Assembly (NCBI GenBank): GCA_016929015.1
Contig: JAFGJQ010000032.1
Span: forward strand, 1-42,534
Origin: Phycisphaerae bacterium
GTDB taxonomy: Bacteria > Planctomycetota > Phycisphaerae > UBA1845
DNA length: 42,534 nt
Reading direction: 5' to 3'
Shown here: one piece after another, positions 30,799-40,738 of the stretch
Layout: every line of letters starts with the position of its first letter
Position numbering within the stretch: position 1 is the stretch's first letter
Program-made: the position numbers and the translations under genes
The notes under the pieces: model-generated
The model's database searches: none
What the model saw: only the letters and a program-made list of their open reading frames with translations
What the model was told of the DNA's origin: nothing

Positions 30799-32088
30799 GT
30801 GAGCCTGTTCAATCTCGAAACCATACGCATGGGCATGACGAACCTGCGGCTTCACAAGCTGCGGTCCCTGCTCACCGCGCTGGGAATCATCTTCGGCGTG
30901 GCCGCCGTCATCTGCATGTTGTCCGTGACAGAAGGGGCCTCCGCCGACGAAATGCGCATGATCCGGTTCCTCGGCACGGACAACATCATCGTGAACTCCG
31001 TTCGCCCGCAGAACCGGACGGACGCCACCCAGGCAGACACTTTCCTGCTTCAGTATGGAGTCACGCACGAGGACCTGGATTCCATCGAGAACACACTGCC
31101 CCACGTCCAGCGGATCGTGCCGCTGCGTACCGTGGCGTACAGCGCCCGCCGGGCCGAGAAGCGGTTCGAGGGGCCGGTGGTCGGCACCACGCCTGAGTTC
31201 TTCCAGATCGTGCGAATCCGGCCGGCCCTCGGTCGCGTGCTGACCGACGTCGACGAGAGGGATGCCAAGTGCGTCTGCGTTTTGGGCGACGACGTTCGCC
31301 GTGACCTGTTCGCCTACGAGGACCCCATCGGCCAGATGATCCTGGTCGAACGCCAGGAAGTCACGGTCGCGTACGAAGTGGTGGGTGTTTTGGAACCGGC
31401 CATCGTCGCGGGAACGCCCGCCCGTGGCGTGGAACAGCGAAACCTGAACCGCGAAATCTACATCCCCCTGACGGCCGCCGCCAACCGCTTCGGAGACATC
31501 CTTCTCATCCAGCGCAGCGGCGGGCGAGAGATGCTGAAATACGACTACTCCAACATCTACATCAACGTGGACCAGTTGGAGAACGTCGAGCCGGTCTCGG
31601 AGATGGTCAAGCGGGTCCTGGAGCACCACCACAAGAACGTGGATTATGAAATCCACGTCCCCCTGGCCCAGCTCAAAATGGCCGAGCGCAAGAAACGCAA
31701 CTCGCAGATTCAACTCGGCCTGATCGCCGGCATCTCACTGCTGGTCGGCGGCATCGGCGTCATGAACATCATGCTGGCCACGGTCACGGAACGCACCCGC
31801 GAGATCGGCATCCGCCGCGCCTTAGGTGCCAAGAAACGGCACATTGTCGCCCAGTTCCTCATCGAGACCGTCATCCTCTCGACCTCCGGCGGGCTCTTCG
31901 GCGTGGGGCTGGGGTACCTGGGCTCCAAGATCATGACGCACTTCGCCCAATGGGGCGAGGCCATCGTCCGGCCGGAGGCGGTGGCCATCAGCTTTGGCGT
32001 GTCCGTGCTGATCGGCATTTTCTTCGGCATGTACCCCGCCGTCCGCGCCGCCGGCCTGGACCCCATCGAAGCCCTCCGGCACGAATAG
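30799..32088 (+). CDS. ABC transporter permease, MacB/FtsX type
   Basis: 429 residues from a GTG with GAGGA about 10 nt upstream. MacB topology: one N-terminal helix (about 17-40, LRSLLTALGIIFGVAAVICML), a large periplasmic domain (about 45-300) and three C-terminal helices (about 308-330, 360-385 and 395-415) with the FtsX motif TERTREIGIRRALGAKKRHI. The end GLDPIEALRHE is standard for the family. Together with the ATPase, adaptor and TolC-like protein on the opposite strand it makes a complete tripartite exporter. Substrate unknown; macrolides, peptides or lipids are usual for the class. Confidence 0.93.
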   Translation: MSLFNLETIRMGMTNLRLHKLRSLLTALGIIFGVAAVICMLSVTEGASADEMRMIRFLGTDNIIVNSVRPQNRTDATQADTFLLQYGVTHEDLDSIENTLPHVQRIVPLRTVAYSARRAEKRFEGPVVGTTPEFFQIVRIRPALGRVLTDVDERDAKCVCVLGDDVRRDLFAYEDPIGQMILVERQEVTVAYEVVGVLEPAIVAGTPARGVEQRNLNREIYIPLTAAANRFGDILLIQRSGGREMLKYDYSNIYINVDQLENVEPVSEMVKRVLEHHHKNVDYEIHVPLAQLKMAERKKRNSQIQLGLIAGISLLVGGIGVMNIMLATVTERTREIGIRRALGAKKRHIVAQFLIETVILSTSGGLFGVGLGYLGSKIMTHFAQWGEAIVRPEAVAISFGVSVLIGIFFGMYPAVRAAGLDPIEALRHE

Positions 32089-32281
32089 CCCCGGTTCGGG
32101 TATCCCATTGGGAATGCCCCTGCAACGATGCGGGCGCCGGTCGGTTCGCACTGAACTGCCGTGCGTTTCGTGGAACCGGGAGGCCCTCCAGTGCATCTAA
32201 TCTACGGCTGGTTCCGGCGTCATTCCGAATCACGTGAGGCCGGGAAGAGCCATCCGAGCCCATGCGAAAGCGAGGTGTGCC

Positions 32282-32977
32282 ATGAAACGGTTGATCCGAA
32301 CGGCGGCGGTTGTTCTGGGCGTCTGCGCCACCCCCGCGCTGCTGCTCGCCCTGGGGGCGGACCACCCCAAGCCGACCGGAGGGGCCAATTGGTGGCCGGC
32401 AGGGTTGAAGGAACTGGCGAACCGCCCCGATCGGGTCCACGGCTTTTTTGTCAACATGGAGGATGTGTTTTTCTACGCCGGCGATACGGCCGCGTTCAAT
32501 GACTTCCTGGTTGCGTACGCCCGCCTGGACAACACCATCCTGCAACTGGTCATTCACCCCGGTCCGAAGAAGGCCCGTTCGCCCTGGGACAAGGAGGATC
32601 GGGACATTGCCGTGGATTGGATGCTCTATGCCGCCGCATTCACCCGGGAACAGCTCGAGTCGGGCCAGATGTCCGGGGGCAAGGTGACTACGAAGATCGA
32701 CCTGTACCTGGGTCGCGGCATCGGCCTGGACGGCCTCCGAATACCCCATGCCATTCAGGTTTCCTCGGGCGGCGAGATCGAGGCGTTCCTGGCAGCGCGA
32801 GCGCCGAAGCCAACCGCGGACCCCCAGCCGGAGCCTCGTGTGAGCTTCTCGGCCATCTACCACACCATCCTCGACCGATGCATCTGCATGGTGCGACAGG
32901 CAAGCCCGCCCTTGCTCATGAGTGCGTGCCGCCAGGTGGCACCTTGCCCTACAACACCTTCACGACCACCAGCGTGA
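32282..32977 (+). CDS. Secreted hypothetical protein of a planctomycete-type family
   Basis: 231 residues. Signal peptide about 1-25 (AAVVLGVCATPALLLALG). The core has VHGFFVNMEDVFFYAGDTAAFNDFLVAYARL, LQLVIHPGPKKARSPWDKEDRDIAVDW and VTTKIDLYLGRGIGLDGLRIP, a pattern I recall from uncharacterised planctomycete proteins. Homologs usually end soon after GGEIEAFLAA, so the last 45 residues, which run into the converging gene, may be a read-on caused by loss of the original stop. GAGG is the ribosome site. It overlaps the converging phosphatase gene by 29 bp at their 3' ends. Function unknown. Confidence 0.72.
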   Translation: MKRLIRTAAVVLGVCATPALLLALGADHPKPTGGANWWPAGLKELANRPDRVHGFFVNMEDVFFYAGDTAAFNDFLVAYARLDNTILQLVIHPGPKKARSPWDKEDRDIAVDWMLYAAAFTREQLESGQMSGGKVTTKIDLYLGRGIGLDGLRIPHAIQVSSGGEIEAFLAARAPKPTADPQPEPRVSFSAIYHTILDRCICMVRQASPPLLMSACRQVAPCPTTPSRPPA

Positions 32978-35075
32978 TGTCGTCCTCCTGGGGGTGACTG
33001 CCGCGGAAGGCGACCACGGCGTCGGTGATGGCCTGGCGGATGGCCTCGGCCGGCTGGGTCGCATGGCTGCGCAGCACCTCGCGCAGGCGGTCTTTGCCGA
33101 ACATCTCGCCCGCCTCGTTCGAGGCCTCCCAGATGCCGTCCGTGCCGATCACGATGACCCGCTCACCCGCCGGCAACGACGCCCGGTACTCCTCGTACAC
33201 CGTGTCATCCGTGATGCCCAACGGCAGATCGCCACCCCGCAACTCACCGAAGCTGCCGGTGGCCACGTCATACGTAATCGGCGGGTCGTGCCCTGCGCAC
33301 ACCCAGCGGATCGTCCGCGTGTCCGGGTCCAGCACGCCTAGGAACAGCGTCATGAACCGACCCCGGCTGGAATCCGCATGAACCTGCCGGTTCACCTCCC
33401 CCAACATCAGCCCCAGGCCGCCCGCCTGGCCGATCCGGCTCCGCAGAAGCGCCCGGGCCGACGCCATGAGCAGGGCCGGAGCAATCCCGTGGCCGGTCAC
33501 GTCACCGACCGCCACGGCCAGGCAGCGCGGCCCGATTCTCCGGAGCTCCACGAAATCGTAGTAGTCCCCGCCCGTCTCGTCGCAGTAGATGCTCGTGCCG
33601 GAGACATCCAGGCCCTCGATCTGGGGCGGCGCACCCGGTAGGAGCGTCTGCTGCACCTCCTTGGCCAGCGTCAGGGAGTGCCGCAGTCTCATCCGGTCTT
33701 CGAGTTGCGGCAGCATCTCGTTCACCGTCCGGGCCAGGTCACCGAGCTCGTCACGTGAACGGACCGTCGCCCGGACCTTGAAATCCCCGACCGCGATATG
33801 CTCCGCCACGTCCGCGAGTTCCGCGATCGGCCGGGTCACCGACCGAGAGCCCCACAACGCCAGCGCCAACACCACCAGCGCCGCCACCGCAAAAAAGATG
33901 CCCGCCAACTCGAGTTGGTGGCGGGTCCGCTGAATGACCCGGGTCTCAGCCTCCACCCCTTCCTCCACGATGTCGTGATGCGGGACAACCAGGCAGACGC
34001 TTACGCCTCGATCCGCCAGCGCGTACGCCCACAGGCAGTCCCGGCCCTTCCCGGGCATCTGCCGCAGGCCGGATCGGCCGGCGGACAAGTCTGCCGCCAG
34101 AGCCTGCAACTCCGCCGCGTTTTCTGACGTAAGGTATTCCCGTTCAATGGGTTCGCCGTGCTCCGCTCGCGCGTCGAGGTAGCTCTGCTGGGCAACGATC
34201 ATCACGCGATCGTCCCCCGGGAGAATCTCCGCGGCAGGCAACAGAAGCATGACGTCCGCGTCCGCGGACCAAGCCGTCGGCACGCTCAGGGCCCGCATGA
34301 TATCCAGCATGCTGACGTCGATGCCCGTCACCCCGACGGGCTCGCCATTGCGGCCGATGATCGGAGCCGAGGTAGTGAACACGACCTCCCCGGTGGTCGT
34401 GTCCACGAAAGGCGGATTACCGGTGACCTTTCCTTCAGCCAGCGCATTGGTGAACCACAACCGTTGGCGCGGGTCGAACGCGTCGGGATACCCGCCGTGC
34501 CCGGGATAGGATGAATGAACGCCGCTGACCAGGGCGGTGTGCTGCCAGTAAAGGGACTCCGCGTGCCCGGCCCGAATGGAGCGATACACGTCCACCATCG
34601 AGCTGAGGCGGGCCACGTCTTCTTCAACCGCCGAACGGTCAACCCCGGGGGCCGACACGAACACTTGGGCGTCGTAGGTCACCAGCACCGGCTCCTGCTC
34701 TCCGTTTGGTGTGTGCTGGAAGTGCTGCTCTGATCTCACCAGCCCGGGAATGGTGGAATCCGCCTGATCGTATTGTTCGGTCCAGAAAACCGCCGGATCG
34801 GCGGGCGGCAGCAGGCTCAGGCAATGCCCGGCCTCCCTGGCCTGGGTACGAACGGCCAGGTTGAGAGTCTGGACCTCCCGGCGAAGCGATCGCGCGTGGT
34901 CCTGCGCCAGTTGAAGCAACTGCTGGCCCGCTCGCTGCACCAGCGTTTCCCGCGTGCGGTACCCCAGCTCATGTCCGAGCCGGCTCCACGACCGGTTCTG
35001 GAACACGGCCAGGAACCCCATGGGCAGAAGAGCCGTGGCGAGTAGAAGCAGCAACAGCTTCCAGCGGATACGCAT
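32949..35075 (-). CDS. Membrane SpoIIE/PP2C-type serine phosphatase with Cache and HAMP domains
   Basis: 708 residues from the ATG at 35075 (AAGG 8-9 nt upstream); a GTG at 35165 would add 30 residues. First membrane helix about 7-26, periplasmic Cache sensor about 40-370 (SSYPGHGGYPDAFDPRQRLWFTNA, VVFTTSAPIIGRNGEPVGVTGIDV), second helix about 390-408, HAMP about 410-460 (SRSVTRPIAELADVAEHIAVGDF), and a PPM phosphatase to the end. Metal-binding acids are present: GGDYYD, VAVGDVTGHG, GTDGIWEASNEAGE and EDDITLVVV. It dephosphorylates a serine or threonine, normally on an anti-sigma antagonist, in response to an outside signal. No antagonist or switch kinase is encoded next to it. Confidence 0.92.
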   Translation of the reverse strand: MRIRWKLLLLLLATALLPMGFLAVFQNRSWSRLGHELGYRTRETLVQRAGQQLLQLAQDHARSLRREVQTLNLAVRTQAREAGHCLSLLPPADPAVFWTEQYDQADSTIPGLVRSEQHFQHTPNGEQEPVLVTYDAQVFVSAPGVDRSAVEEDVARLSSMVDVYRSIRAGHAESLYWQHTALVSGVHSSYPGHGGYPDAFDPRQRLWFTNALAEGKVTGNPPFVDTTTGEVVFTTSAPIIGRNGEPVGVTGIDVSMLDIMRALSVPTAWSADADVMLLLPAAEILPGDDRVMIVAQQSYLDARAEHGEPIEREYLTSENAAELQALAADLSAGRSGLRQMPGKGRDCLWAYALADRGVSVCLVVPHHDIVEEGVEAETRVIQRTRHQLELAGIFFAVAALVVLALALWGSRSVTRPIAELADVAEHIAVGDFKVRATVRSRDELGDLARTVNEMLPQLEDRMRLRHSLTLAKEVQQTLLPGAPPQIEGLDVSGTSIYCDETGGDYYDFVELRRIGPRCLAVAVGDVTGHGIAPALLMASARALLRSRIGQAGGLGLMLGEVNRQVHADSSRGRFMTLFLGVLDPDTRTIRWVCAGHDPPITYDVATGSFGELRGGDLPLGITDDTVYEEYRASLPAGERVIVIGTDGIWEASNEAGEMFGKDRLREVLRSHATQPAEAIRQAITDAVVAFRGSHPQEDDITLVVVKVL

Positions 35076-35261
35076 GATGAAGGCCTTCTCGCCGGTCGAT
35101 GTGTCACCGTCACCCGAAGCCGCGCCCGCGTACTCGTATACCCGACCCGCACCCAAGTTGTCCACCGCGATTCAACAATGCGCACACAGTCGGTTTCTCG
35201 CGAGAGTGGAGAGCAAGGATCAGTACAACACATTTATTCTTGTCGTTCACCACATTCCCTC

Positions 35262-35291
35262 TTGTTTTTGTTTGCGACGGTGTGATATAAG
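35262..35291 (+). promoter_or_regulatory. Sigma-70-type promoter of the alpha-2-macroglobulin/pbpC operon
   Basis: TTGTTT (35262-35267) and TATAAG (35286-35291) with 18 bp between, in a markedly AT-rich stretch. The start codon follows 53 bp downstream. Confidence 0.65.
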
Positions 35292-35344
35292 GAAATGCAA
35301 CCTCACCCCGCACGGATGCACCCCTGGTTCACGGAGTCGAACCC

Positions 35345-38300
35345 ATGCTTTCCCGCACTCGTTTTGCGCTTCTGGCTGCCGCCCTGTTCGTGCTGAACAC
35401 CGTTGGACTGGGTCTCATCTACCGGGCGACCACCCGCACGGACCGGCCCAAGCTTCGCGTACTCGCCGCCCTGCCAACGCGGAACATTGACGACACCGAC
35501 CGGCTCACCCTTGTCTTCGATGAGCCGCTCGTGCCGGTCAGCATGGTCGGCAAGCCGGCGGATCGCTCGCCCTTCGTCGTGGTTCCCCCCCCGGACGGGC
35601 AGTGGGTCTGGGCCCAGCCGGACCGGCTGGAGTATCGCCTGGACAAGCCGCTGGCGCCCGGTCGGGTTTACGTAGTGAAGCCCGCTGCCGACGCGGAAAC
35701 GCAGACCGGCCGCGTGCTCGTGGGCACATCCTCTTTCGAGTTTGCCACGCGACGCCTGCAACTGGTCTGTTGCCAACTTCTCTCCACGGACCGCTCCGAT
35801 CTGACGCTGGAACTCACGTTCAACCAGGCGGTCAACCCGGCCGACCTGCTCCGCCATCTGCGCATCCGAGCCGCCACCGACGAAGACCGGCCGACCACGT
35901 CCGAACCCGCCCCTGGCAACATGCTCGAGGCGGTCAGCCTGACGCCGGAACCTGCGGAACGCATCATCGTCCGATGCCCACGGAACGACGCCGCCAGGAT
36001 TCGCCTGACCCTGGCCGCCGCCCTCACCGGACACGGCGGCAACCGCCCGCTCGGAAAGGACGAAACGCGATGCCTTGACGTCACCCCGCGCTTCGCCCTG
36101 CTCCGCGCCCGCGTCGAGGGCCCCTGCCTGGACGAGGACGTCACCGTCGACCTCTACTTCTCGTCCTCCCTGCATTACGAGAAGCCACTACCGACAGTGC
36201 AAACGGACCCGCCCGTCACCGGTCTGCGAACACGCCGCTACTGGGGATCACTTAGGATCGAAGGGCCGTTCCAACCGGGCCAAACCTATACGGCCACCGT
36301 CGGGGCGGAAGCCGCCGACAAAGACGGGGCCACCCTCGGCGAGCCGCAAAGCGTGACGTTTGAAGTGCCCGACCGATGGCCCGGGCTGCGGTTTCCCGTT
36401 GACCGGGGAATCCTCTCGCCCAAAGGCCACCGGGAGGTGGAACTGAAGGCGGTGAACGTAGCCGGCGTGGCGATCCAGACAAAGCGCGTCCACGAAAACA
36501 ACCTCGTCGCCCACGTCCGCGGCGAAGGATCGCGAGCCACGGCCCGAGAGCTGGACGAGCTGACCATCCCGCTCGACCTGCCCCGCAACACGCCCACGGT
36601 GACGGCCATCGACTTGCGGCGCGTGCTGCCCGACCAGCTCGGCGTGTACTACATCCGGGCCGACGCCACGGACCGCACCTGGACCGCCGACACCGCCATC
36701 ATCTGCATCTCCGACCTGGGCCTGACCGCCAAACGGGAACGAGACGGCGTCACCGCCTGGGTCACCTCGCTTCGGACCGCCCGGCCCGTCCCCGGTGCCG
36801 AAGTCACCGCCTGGTCATACAACAACCAAACCCTCGCCACCGGCACGACGGACGCGGATGGGATCGCCCGGCTGGCCGTCCCGGACAACCACCCCGACGG
36901 CGAGCCTTGGCTGATCGCTGCCCGACTCGGCGACGACCTGAACTACGTCGTGCCGGATTGGGAACGCTGGGTCTTCGACGACATGGACAACTCCGGCCGG
37001 CCCTACCCGCGCACGTACGACGTGATGTTGTACTCCGAGCGCGGCGTCTACCGGCCGGGCGACCCGGTCCATCTCACCGGGCTCATCCGCGACGACATCG
37101 GCCAGGTTCCGCCCGCGTTCCCCTTGACCCTGACGGTAACCCGGCCGGACGGGCGTGCCGTGCAGGAGATTGCGATCGCATCACAACCCGACCAGCAGGG
37201 TTTCTTCCACGCGGAGTATCTGAGCCTGCCCGACGGGCAGCTTGGCGCGTATCGGTTCTCCGTCACCCTACCGGGCGCGGAGGAGGTGCTGGGCGAGACT
37301 AACGCCTTGATCGAAGCCTTCGTGCCGGTCCGCATGGAAGTAACCGCCGTCCCCACGGCGACCCTGTTCGCACCCGGCCAAACGCCCACCGTGGAGGCAA
37401 ACGCCCGGTACCTGTTCGGCCAACCGGCCGCCGCGCTCCCCGTCATCGCCGGCGGGACATTCCGCCGAATGTCGTTCCGGTCCGAGCGGTTCCCCGAACA
37501 CACCTTTGTCGACCCTCAGGCCGGTGCCCGCGTGGTCATCCCGGAGATGGAAGCCGCGCTGGACGAACAGGGTCACGCAACCCTCGAACTCGCGTCACCG
37601 GAAGACGCGCCGCCCGGCCTGTGGGAGGCCGCCGTCGCCGTCACCGTCTCCGAACCCGGTGGGCGATCCGTCTCCGCCGGCGCGAACGTCCGCGTCGATG
37701 CGGCCGGTAGGCACGTGGGACTGCGGCTCCCCGCCGGACACCTCGTGCCCGTGGATCAGGATGTTCCCATCGCATGGGTGCAGGTGTCGCACGCAGATGA
37801 ACCAGCCAAACCCGGCGCCTTAAAACACATGCTGCAGCGGGTTGAGTACGAGTCTGTCCTCGAACACGTCGATGGGCGGTGGGTCTTCAAATCCGTCGAG
37901 GACCTCACGGAAGTCGCAACCGGCACCGTGCCCGCCGGCCAGGCGGCCGAGGGAGTTCTCGCGGTCCGCTGCCCGACCCCCGGGCAGTACCGCCTCAACG
38001 TGACGGACGAAACCTCCGGCAGCGTGACGCGGCTGGAGTTCCACGCGGTTCGCGACGACGCCGCAGCCGTCACCGTGGCCCTGGACCAGCCCGAACGCGC
38101 GGAAGTCATCCTCGATTGTGACCAGTACGCGCCCGGTTCGCAGGCCCGCGTTTTGGTGCGAAGCCCGTTCCCCGGCACGCTCTGGCTCACACTGGAGACG
38201 GACCGCGTGCTGGACACGCAGGTCGTAGACATGACCAGCAACGGCATCGAAGTCACGCTGGCCGTCCCCGAAACCATCCGCGGCGGCGGGTTCGTCACCG

Positions 38301-40738
38301 CCACCATCGTCCGACCCCTGAATCCCGACAAGCCGCAATGGCTCCCGCACCGCGCGATGGGTACCGCGCGCCTGACCGCCGACCACGCCGCGCACAGCCT
38401 GCCCATCACCATCGAGGCTCCCGTCAAGGCGCGACCCGGCCAATCCGTCCAGGTCACCGCTCGCACGTCACCCCCGGTCGACCCGGAGCAGCCCGGCCAT
38501 CTCCACCTGTGGGCCGTCGACGAAGGCATTCTGCTGACCACCGCGTATGAGACGCCCGACCCGTTGGCCTGGTTCCTCTCGCCGCGAACGGCCGGTGTGT
38601 GGTCGGCCGACCTGTTCGCCAACCTGATGCCGGACTACCTCCGCCCGGCCGACATGACCCGCATCGGCGGCGACTACAAAGAGGAAGAAGCCATGCGGCG
38701 AAGCCCCGTAGGCGTCCGGCACCGAGAGCCGGCGGTCATCTGGCAAACCGTTGTCCCGCTGGAGGCCGATGGCACCGCCCGCGCGGACCTCAAGCTGCCC
38801 GACCTCACCGGCGAGATGCGAATCATGGGCGTCGCCGCGGACCATGATCTCTACGGCCACGCCGAACACGCCCTGACCGTCACCGCCCCGCTCCTCGTGG
38901 AAGCCGCGTGGCCGCGGTTCGCCGCCCCGGGCGACACGTTCGACGTGCCGGTCAAGCTGTTCAATACGACCGACAACGCCATGACGGCCGACGTGCAGAT
39001 TTCCACCCCCGCCGGCGTACTCACCGTGACAGAGTCGCAACGGCCGGGCGTTGCCGTTCCGCCGGGCGGGTCGTCCACAATCTGGTTCTCCACCACGGCC
39101 GGCACCCTCGGCACCACGGAAGCGCAAATCCAGGCAACCGCCACCGCAGCAGACGGCGAAGCCCTGACCGCCACAGCGCGAGCAGACGTGGCCATCCGCC
39201 CCGCCGCACCGCTGGTCACGGTGAGTCAGTTCCTGACCATCAAGCCCGGCGATCCCGTGACGCTCACGCCGCCGGAGACGCTCCGCGCGGAGACCGTCCG
39301 GACGGCCGTCAGTGTCGGGGCCCGCCCCGTCGTCCAGCTTCGCCCGGCCCTCCAGCAACTGCTCGACTACCCATACGGCTGCCTGGAACAGACGACCAGC
39401 CGGCTGTTCGCCCTGCTGTATGCGCCGGACCTGTTCCCCACGCCCGACAAACCGGACAAGCCCGAGGACATCACAAAGGAGTTGATCCAGGCCGGCATCT
39501 TCCGCCTCTGGTCCATGCAGACCCGATCCGGCGGTTTCAGCTATTGGCCGGGCGATGCCCGCGCGGATGCCTGGGCCTCTGCCTACGCCGGTGAGTTTCT
39601 GCTCTATGCGTCGCGCCGAGGCTTTGCCGTCGAACCTCGATTCAACGGAGAACTCTGCAAGTACCTCGAATCCGTCCTGAACGACACCGGCAACGACAGC
39701 ATCGACGCCAATCTGCGGGCCATGATCTGCCACGTGCTGGCCGGCTGGGACCGCCCGCAGCAGGGTTGGATGACCCGGCTCAGCGAGCCGAACATCCATC
39801 TCGACATCGCCGGCCGGGCGCATCTGGCCGCCGCCTGGCTGAACGCCGGCCACCGCGACCGGGCGGAACAGGTGCTCGCGGACGACACGTTGGAGCAGTC
39901 CATCGTGGCCACCACGGGCGGACGGATCACTTCGCAGGTCCAGCAGGAGGCCGCCCTGCTGCTCGTACTGCTCGATCTGGACACAAGCCATCCGTGGATC
40001 GTGCCGCTCGTGCAGCGGTTGGAGAACGCTCGAAAGGACGGCCACTGGGGCAACACGCTGGAAACCGCCGGCGCCCTGGCGGCGCTCGCTCGCTACCAGG
40101 CCCTCTCCGCCGAGCCGGCCGACTTCCGCGGTACGGTCAGCGGCCCCAACGTGTCCATGCCATTCACGGACGCCGAACCCTTCTCGCATACATGGGACCG
40201 GGGGCAGCACCCAATCCAGATTGCGTCCGAGGGGACCGGCACGATCTACGTCTCCGTCAGCTACACCGGCCTGGCCGCCGATGACGCCGTCAAGCCCTAC
40301 GACCGCCAACTTACCGTTCGCCGCAAGTGGCTCAGCGGCGACGGCACCCCCATCGACCCGGCCGCCGTGCGGGCGGGTGACCTCATCATCGTCGAGGTGC
40401 AACTGGCGGCCCCGAACCTGGACCGCCATCAGGCAGTGGACAACGTCTGCATTGTCGATGCCCTGCCCGGCGGGCTGGAGGTGGAGAACCCGCGACTGGT
40501 GACCTCTGTCCGGACCGAGTCCTCCGACGAACCTGCGGACACGCCGGACCGCGTGGAGTTCCTCGACGACCGTGTGCTGTTGTTCACCTCCGTTGGCCGC
40601 GATGCCCGCACGTTCCGCTACAGCTTGCGTGCGGTCTCTACCGGTTCGTTCGTTGTGCCGCCGATCGAGGCGTCGTGCATGTACGATCCCGGGTTTGCCT
40701 CCATCCACGGAGCAGGAAAGCTGGTGGTGGGCCGATGA
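35345..40738 (+). CDS. Bacterial alpha-2-macroglobulin (MG2/thioester family)
   Basis: 1797 residues; GGAG precedes the ATG by 9 nt. Bacterial A2Ms are periplasmic traps that bind attacking proteases through a reactive thioester. Here the thioester motif is intact: PYGCLEQTTSR with C1346 and Q1349. N-terminal Big-like/MG1 strands, MG2 with YSERGVYRPGDPVHLTGLIRDD (about 558-580), the bait-region part, then WQTVVPLEADGTARADLKLPDLTGEMRIMGVA, thioester helical domain and C-terminal receptor-type domain. The N-terminus FALLAAALFVLNTVGLGLIYR is a membrane or signal segment without a lipobox Cys, unlike E. coli YfhM, so it is probably held by an uncleaved helix. The stop overlaps the pbpC start (ATGA); the pair is classical. 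Confidence 0.95.
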   Translation: MLSRTRFALLAAALFVLNTVGLGLIYRATTRTDRPKLRVLAALPTRNIDDTDRLTLVFDEPLVPVSMVGKPADRSPFVVVPPPDGQWVWAQPDRLEYRLDKPLAPGRVYVVKPAADAETQTGRVLVGTSSFEFATRRLQLVCCQLLSTDRSDLTLELTFNQAVNPADLLRHLRIRAATDEDRPTTSEPAPGNMLEAVSLTPEPAERIIVRCPRNDAARIRLTLAAALTGHGGNRPLGKDETRCLDVTPRFALLRARVEGPCLDEDVTVDLYFSSSLHYEKPLPTVQTDPPVTGLRTRRYWGSLRIEGPFQPGQTYTATVGAEAADKDGATLGEPQSVTFEVPDRWPGLRFPVDRGILSPKGHREVELKAVNVAGVAIQTKRVHENNLVAHVRGEGSRATARELDELTIPLDLPRNTPTVTAIDLRRVLPDQLGVYYIRADATDRTWTADTAIICISDLGLTAKRERDGVTAWVTSLRTARPVPGAEVTAWSYNNQTLATGTTDADGIARLAVPDNHPDGEPWLIAARLGDDLNYVVPDWERWVFDDMDNSGRPYPRTYDVMLYSERGVYRPGDPVHLTGLIRDDIGQVPPAFPLTLTVTRPDGRAVQEIAIASQPDQQGFFHAEYLSLPDGQLGAYRFSVTLPGAEEVLGETNALIEAFVPVRMEVTAVPTATLFAPGQTPTVEANARYLFGQPAAALPVIAGGTFRRMSFRSERFPEHTFVDPQAGARVVIPEMEAALDEQGHATLELASPEDAPPGLWEAAVAVTVSEPGGRSVSAGANVRVDAAGRHVGLRLPAGHLVPVDQDVPIAWVQVSHADEPAKPGALKHMLQRVEYESVLEHVDGRWVFKSVEDLTEVATGTVPAGQAAEGVLAVRCPTPGQYRLNVTDETSGSVTRLEFHAVRDDAAAVTVALDQPERAEVILDCDQYAPGSQARVLVRSPFPGTLWLTLETDRVLDTQVVDMTSNGIEVTLAVPETIRGGGFVTATIVRPLNPDKPQWLPHRAMGTARLTADHAAHSLPITIEAPVKARPGQSVQVTARTSPPVDPEQPGHLHLWAVDEGILLTTAYETPDPLAWFLSPRTAGVWSADLFANLMPDYLRPADMTRIGGDYKEEEAMRRSPVGVRHREPAVIWQTVVPLEADGTARADLKLPDLTGEMRIMGVAADHDLYGHAEHALTVTAPLLVEAAWPRFAAPGDTFDVPVKLFNTTDNAMTADVQISTPAGVLTVTESQRPGVAVPPGGSSTIWFSTTAGTLGTTEAQIQATATAADGEALTATARADVAIRPAAPLVTVSQFLTIKPGDPVTLTPPETLRAETVRTAVSVGARPVVQLRPALQQLLDYPYGCLEQTTSRLFALLYAPDLFPTPDKPDKPEDITKELIQAGIFRLWSMQTRSGGFSYWPGDARADAWASAYAGEFLLYASRRGFAVEPRFNGELCKYLESVLNDTGNDSIDANLRAMICHVLAGWDRPQQGWMTRLSEPNIHLDIAGRAHLAAAWLNAGHRDRAEQVLADDTLEQSIVATTGGRITSQVQQEAALLLVLLDLDTSHPWIVPLVQRLENARKDGHWGNTLETAGALAALARYQALSAEPADFRGTVSGPNVSMPFTDAEPFSHTWDRGQHPIQIASEGTGTIYVSVSYTGLAADDAVKPYDRQLTVRRKWLSGDGTPIDPAAVRAGDLIIVEVQLAAPNLDRHQAVDNVCIVDALPGGLEVENPRLVTSVRTESSDEPADTPDRVEFLDDRVLLFTSVGRDARTFRYSLRAVSTGSFVVPPIEASCMYDPGFASIHGAGKLVVGR

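Noticed and set aside
38468-40708. Very long open frame (746 codons) opposite the macroglobulin gene
   Set aside because: It is a shadow of a highly GC-biased coding frame. The plus strand has continuous domain structure, a thioester motif and coupled neighbours; the minus reading has no recognisable domain.
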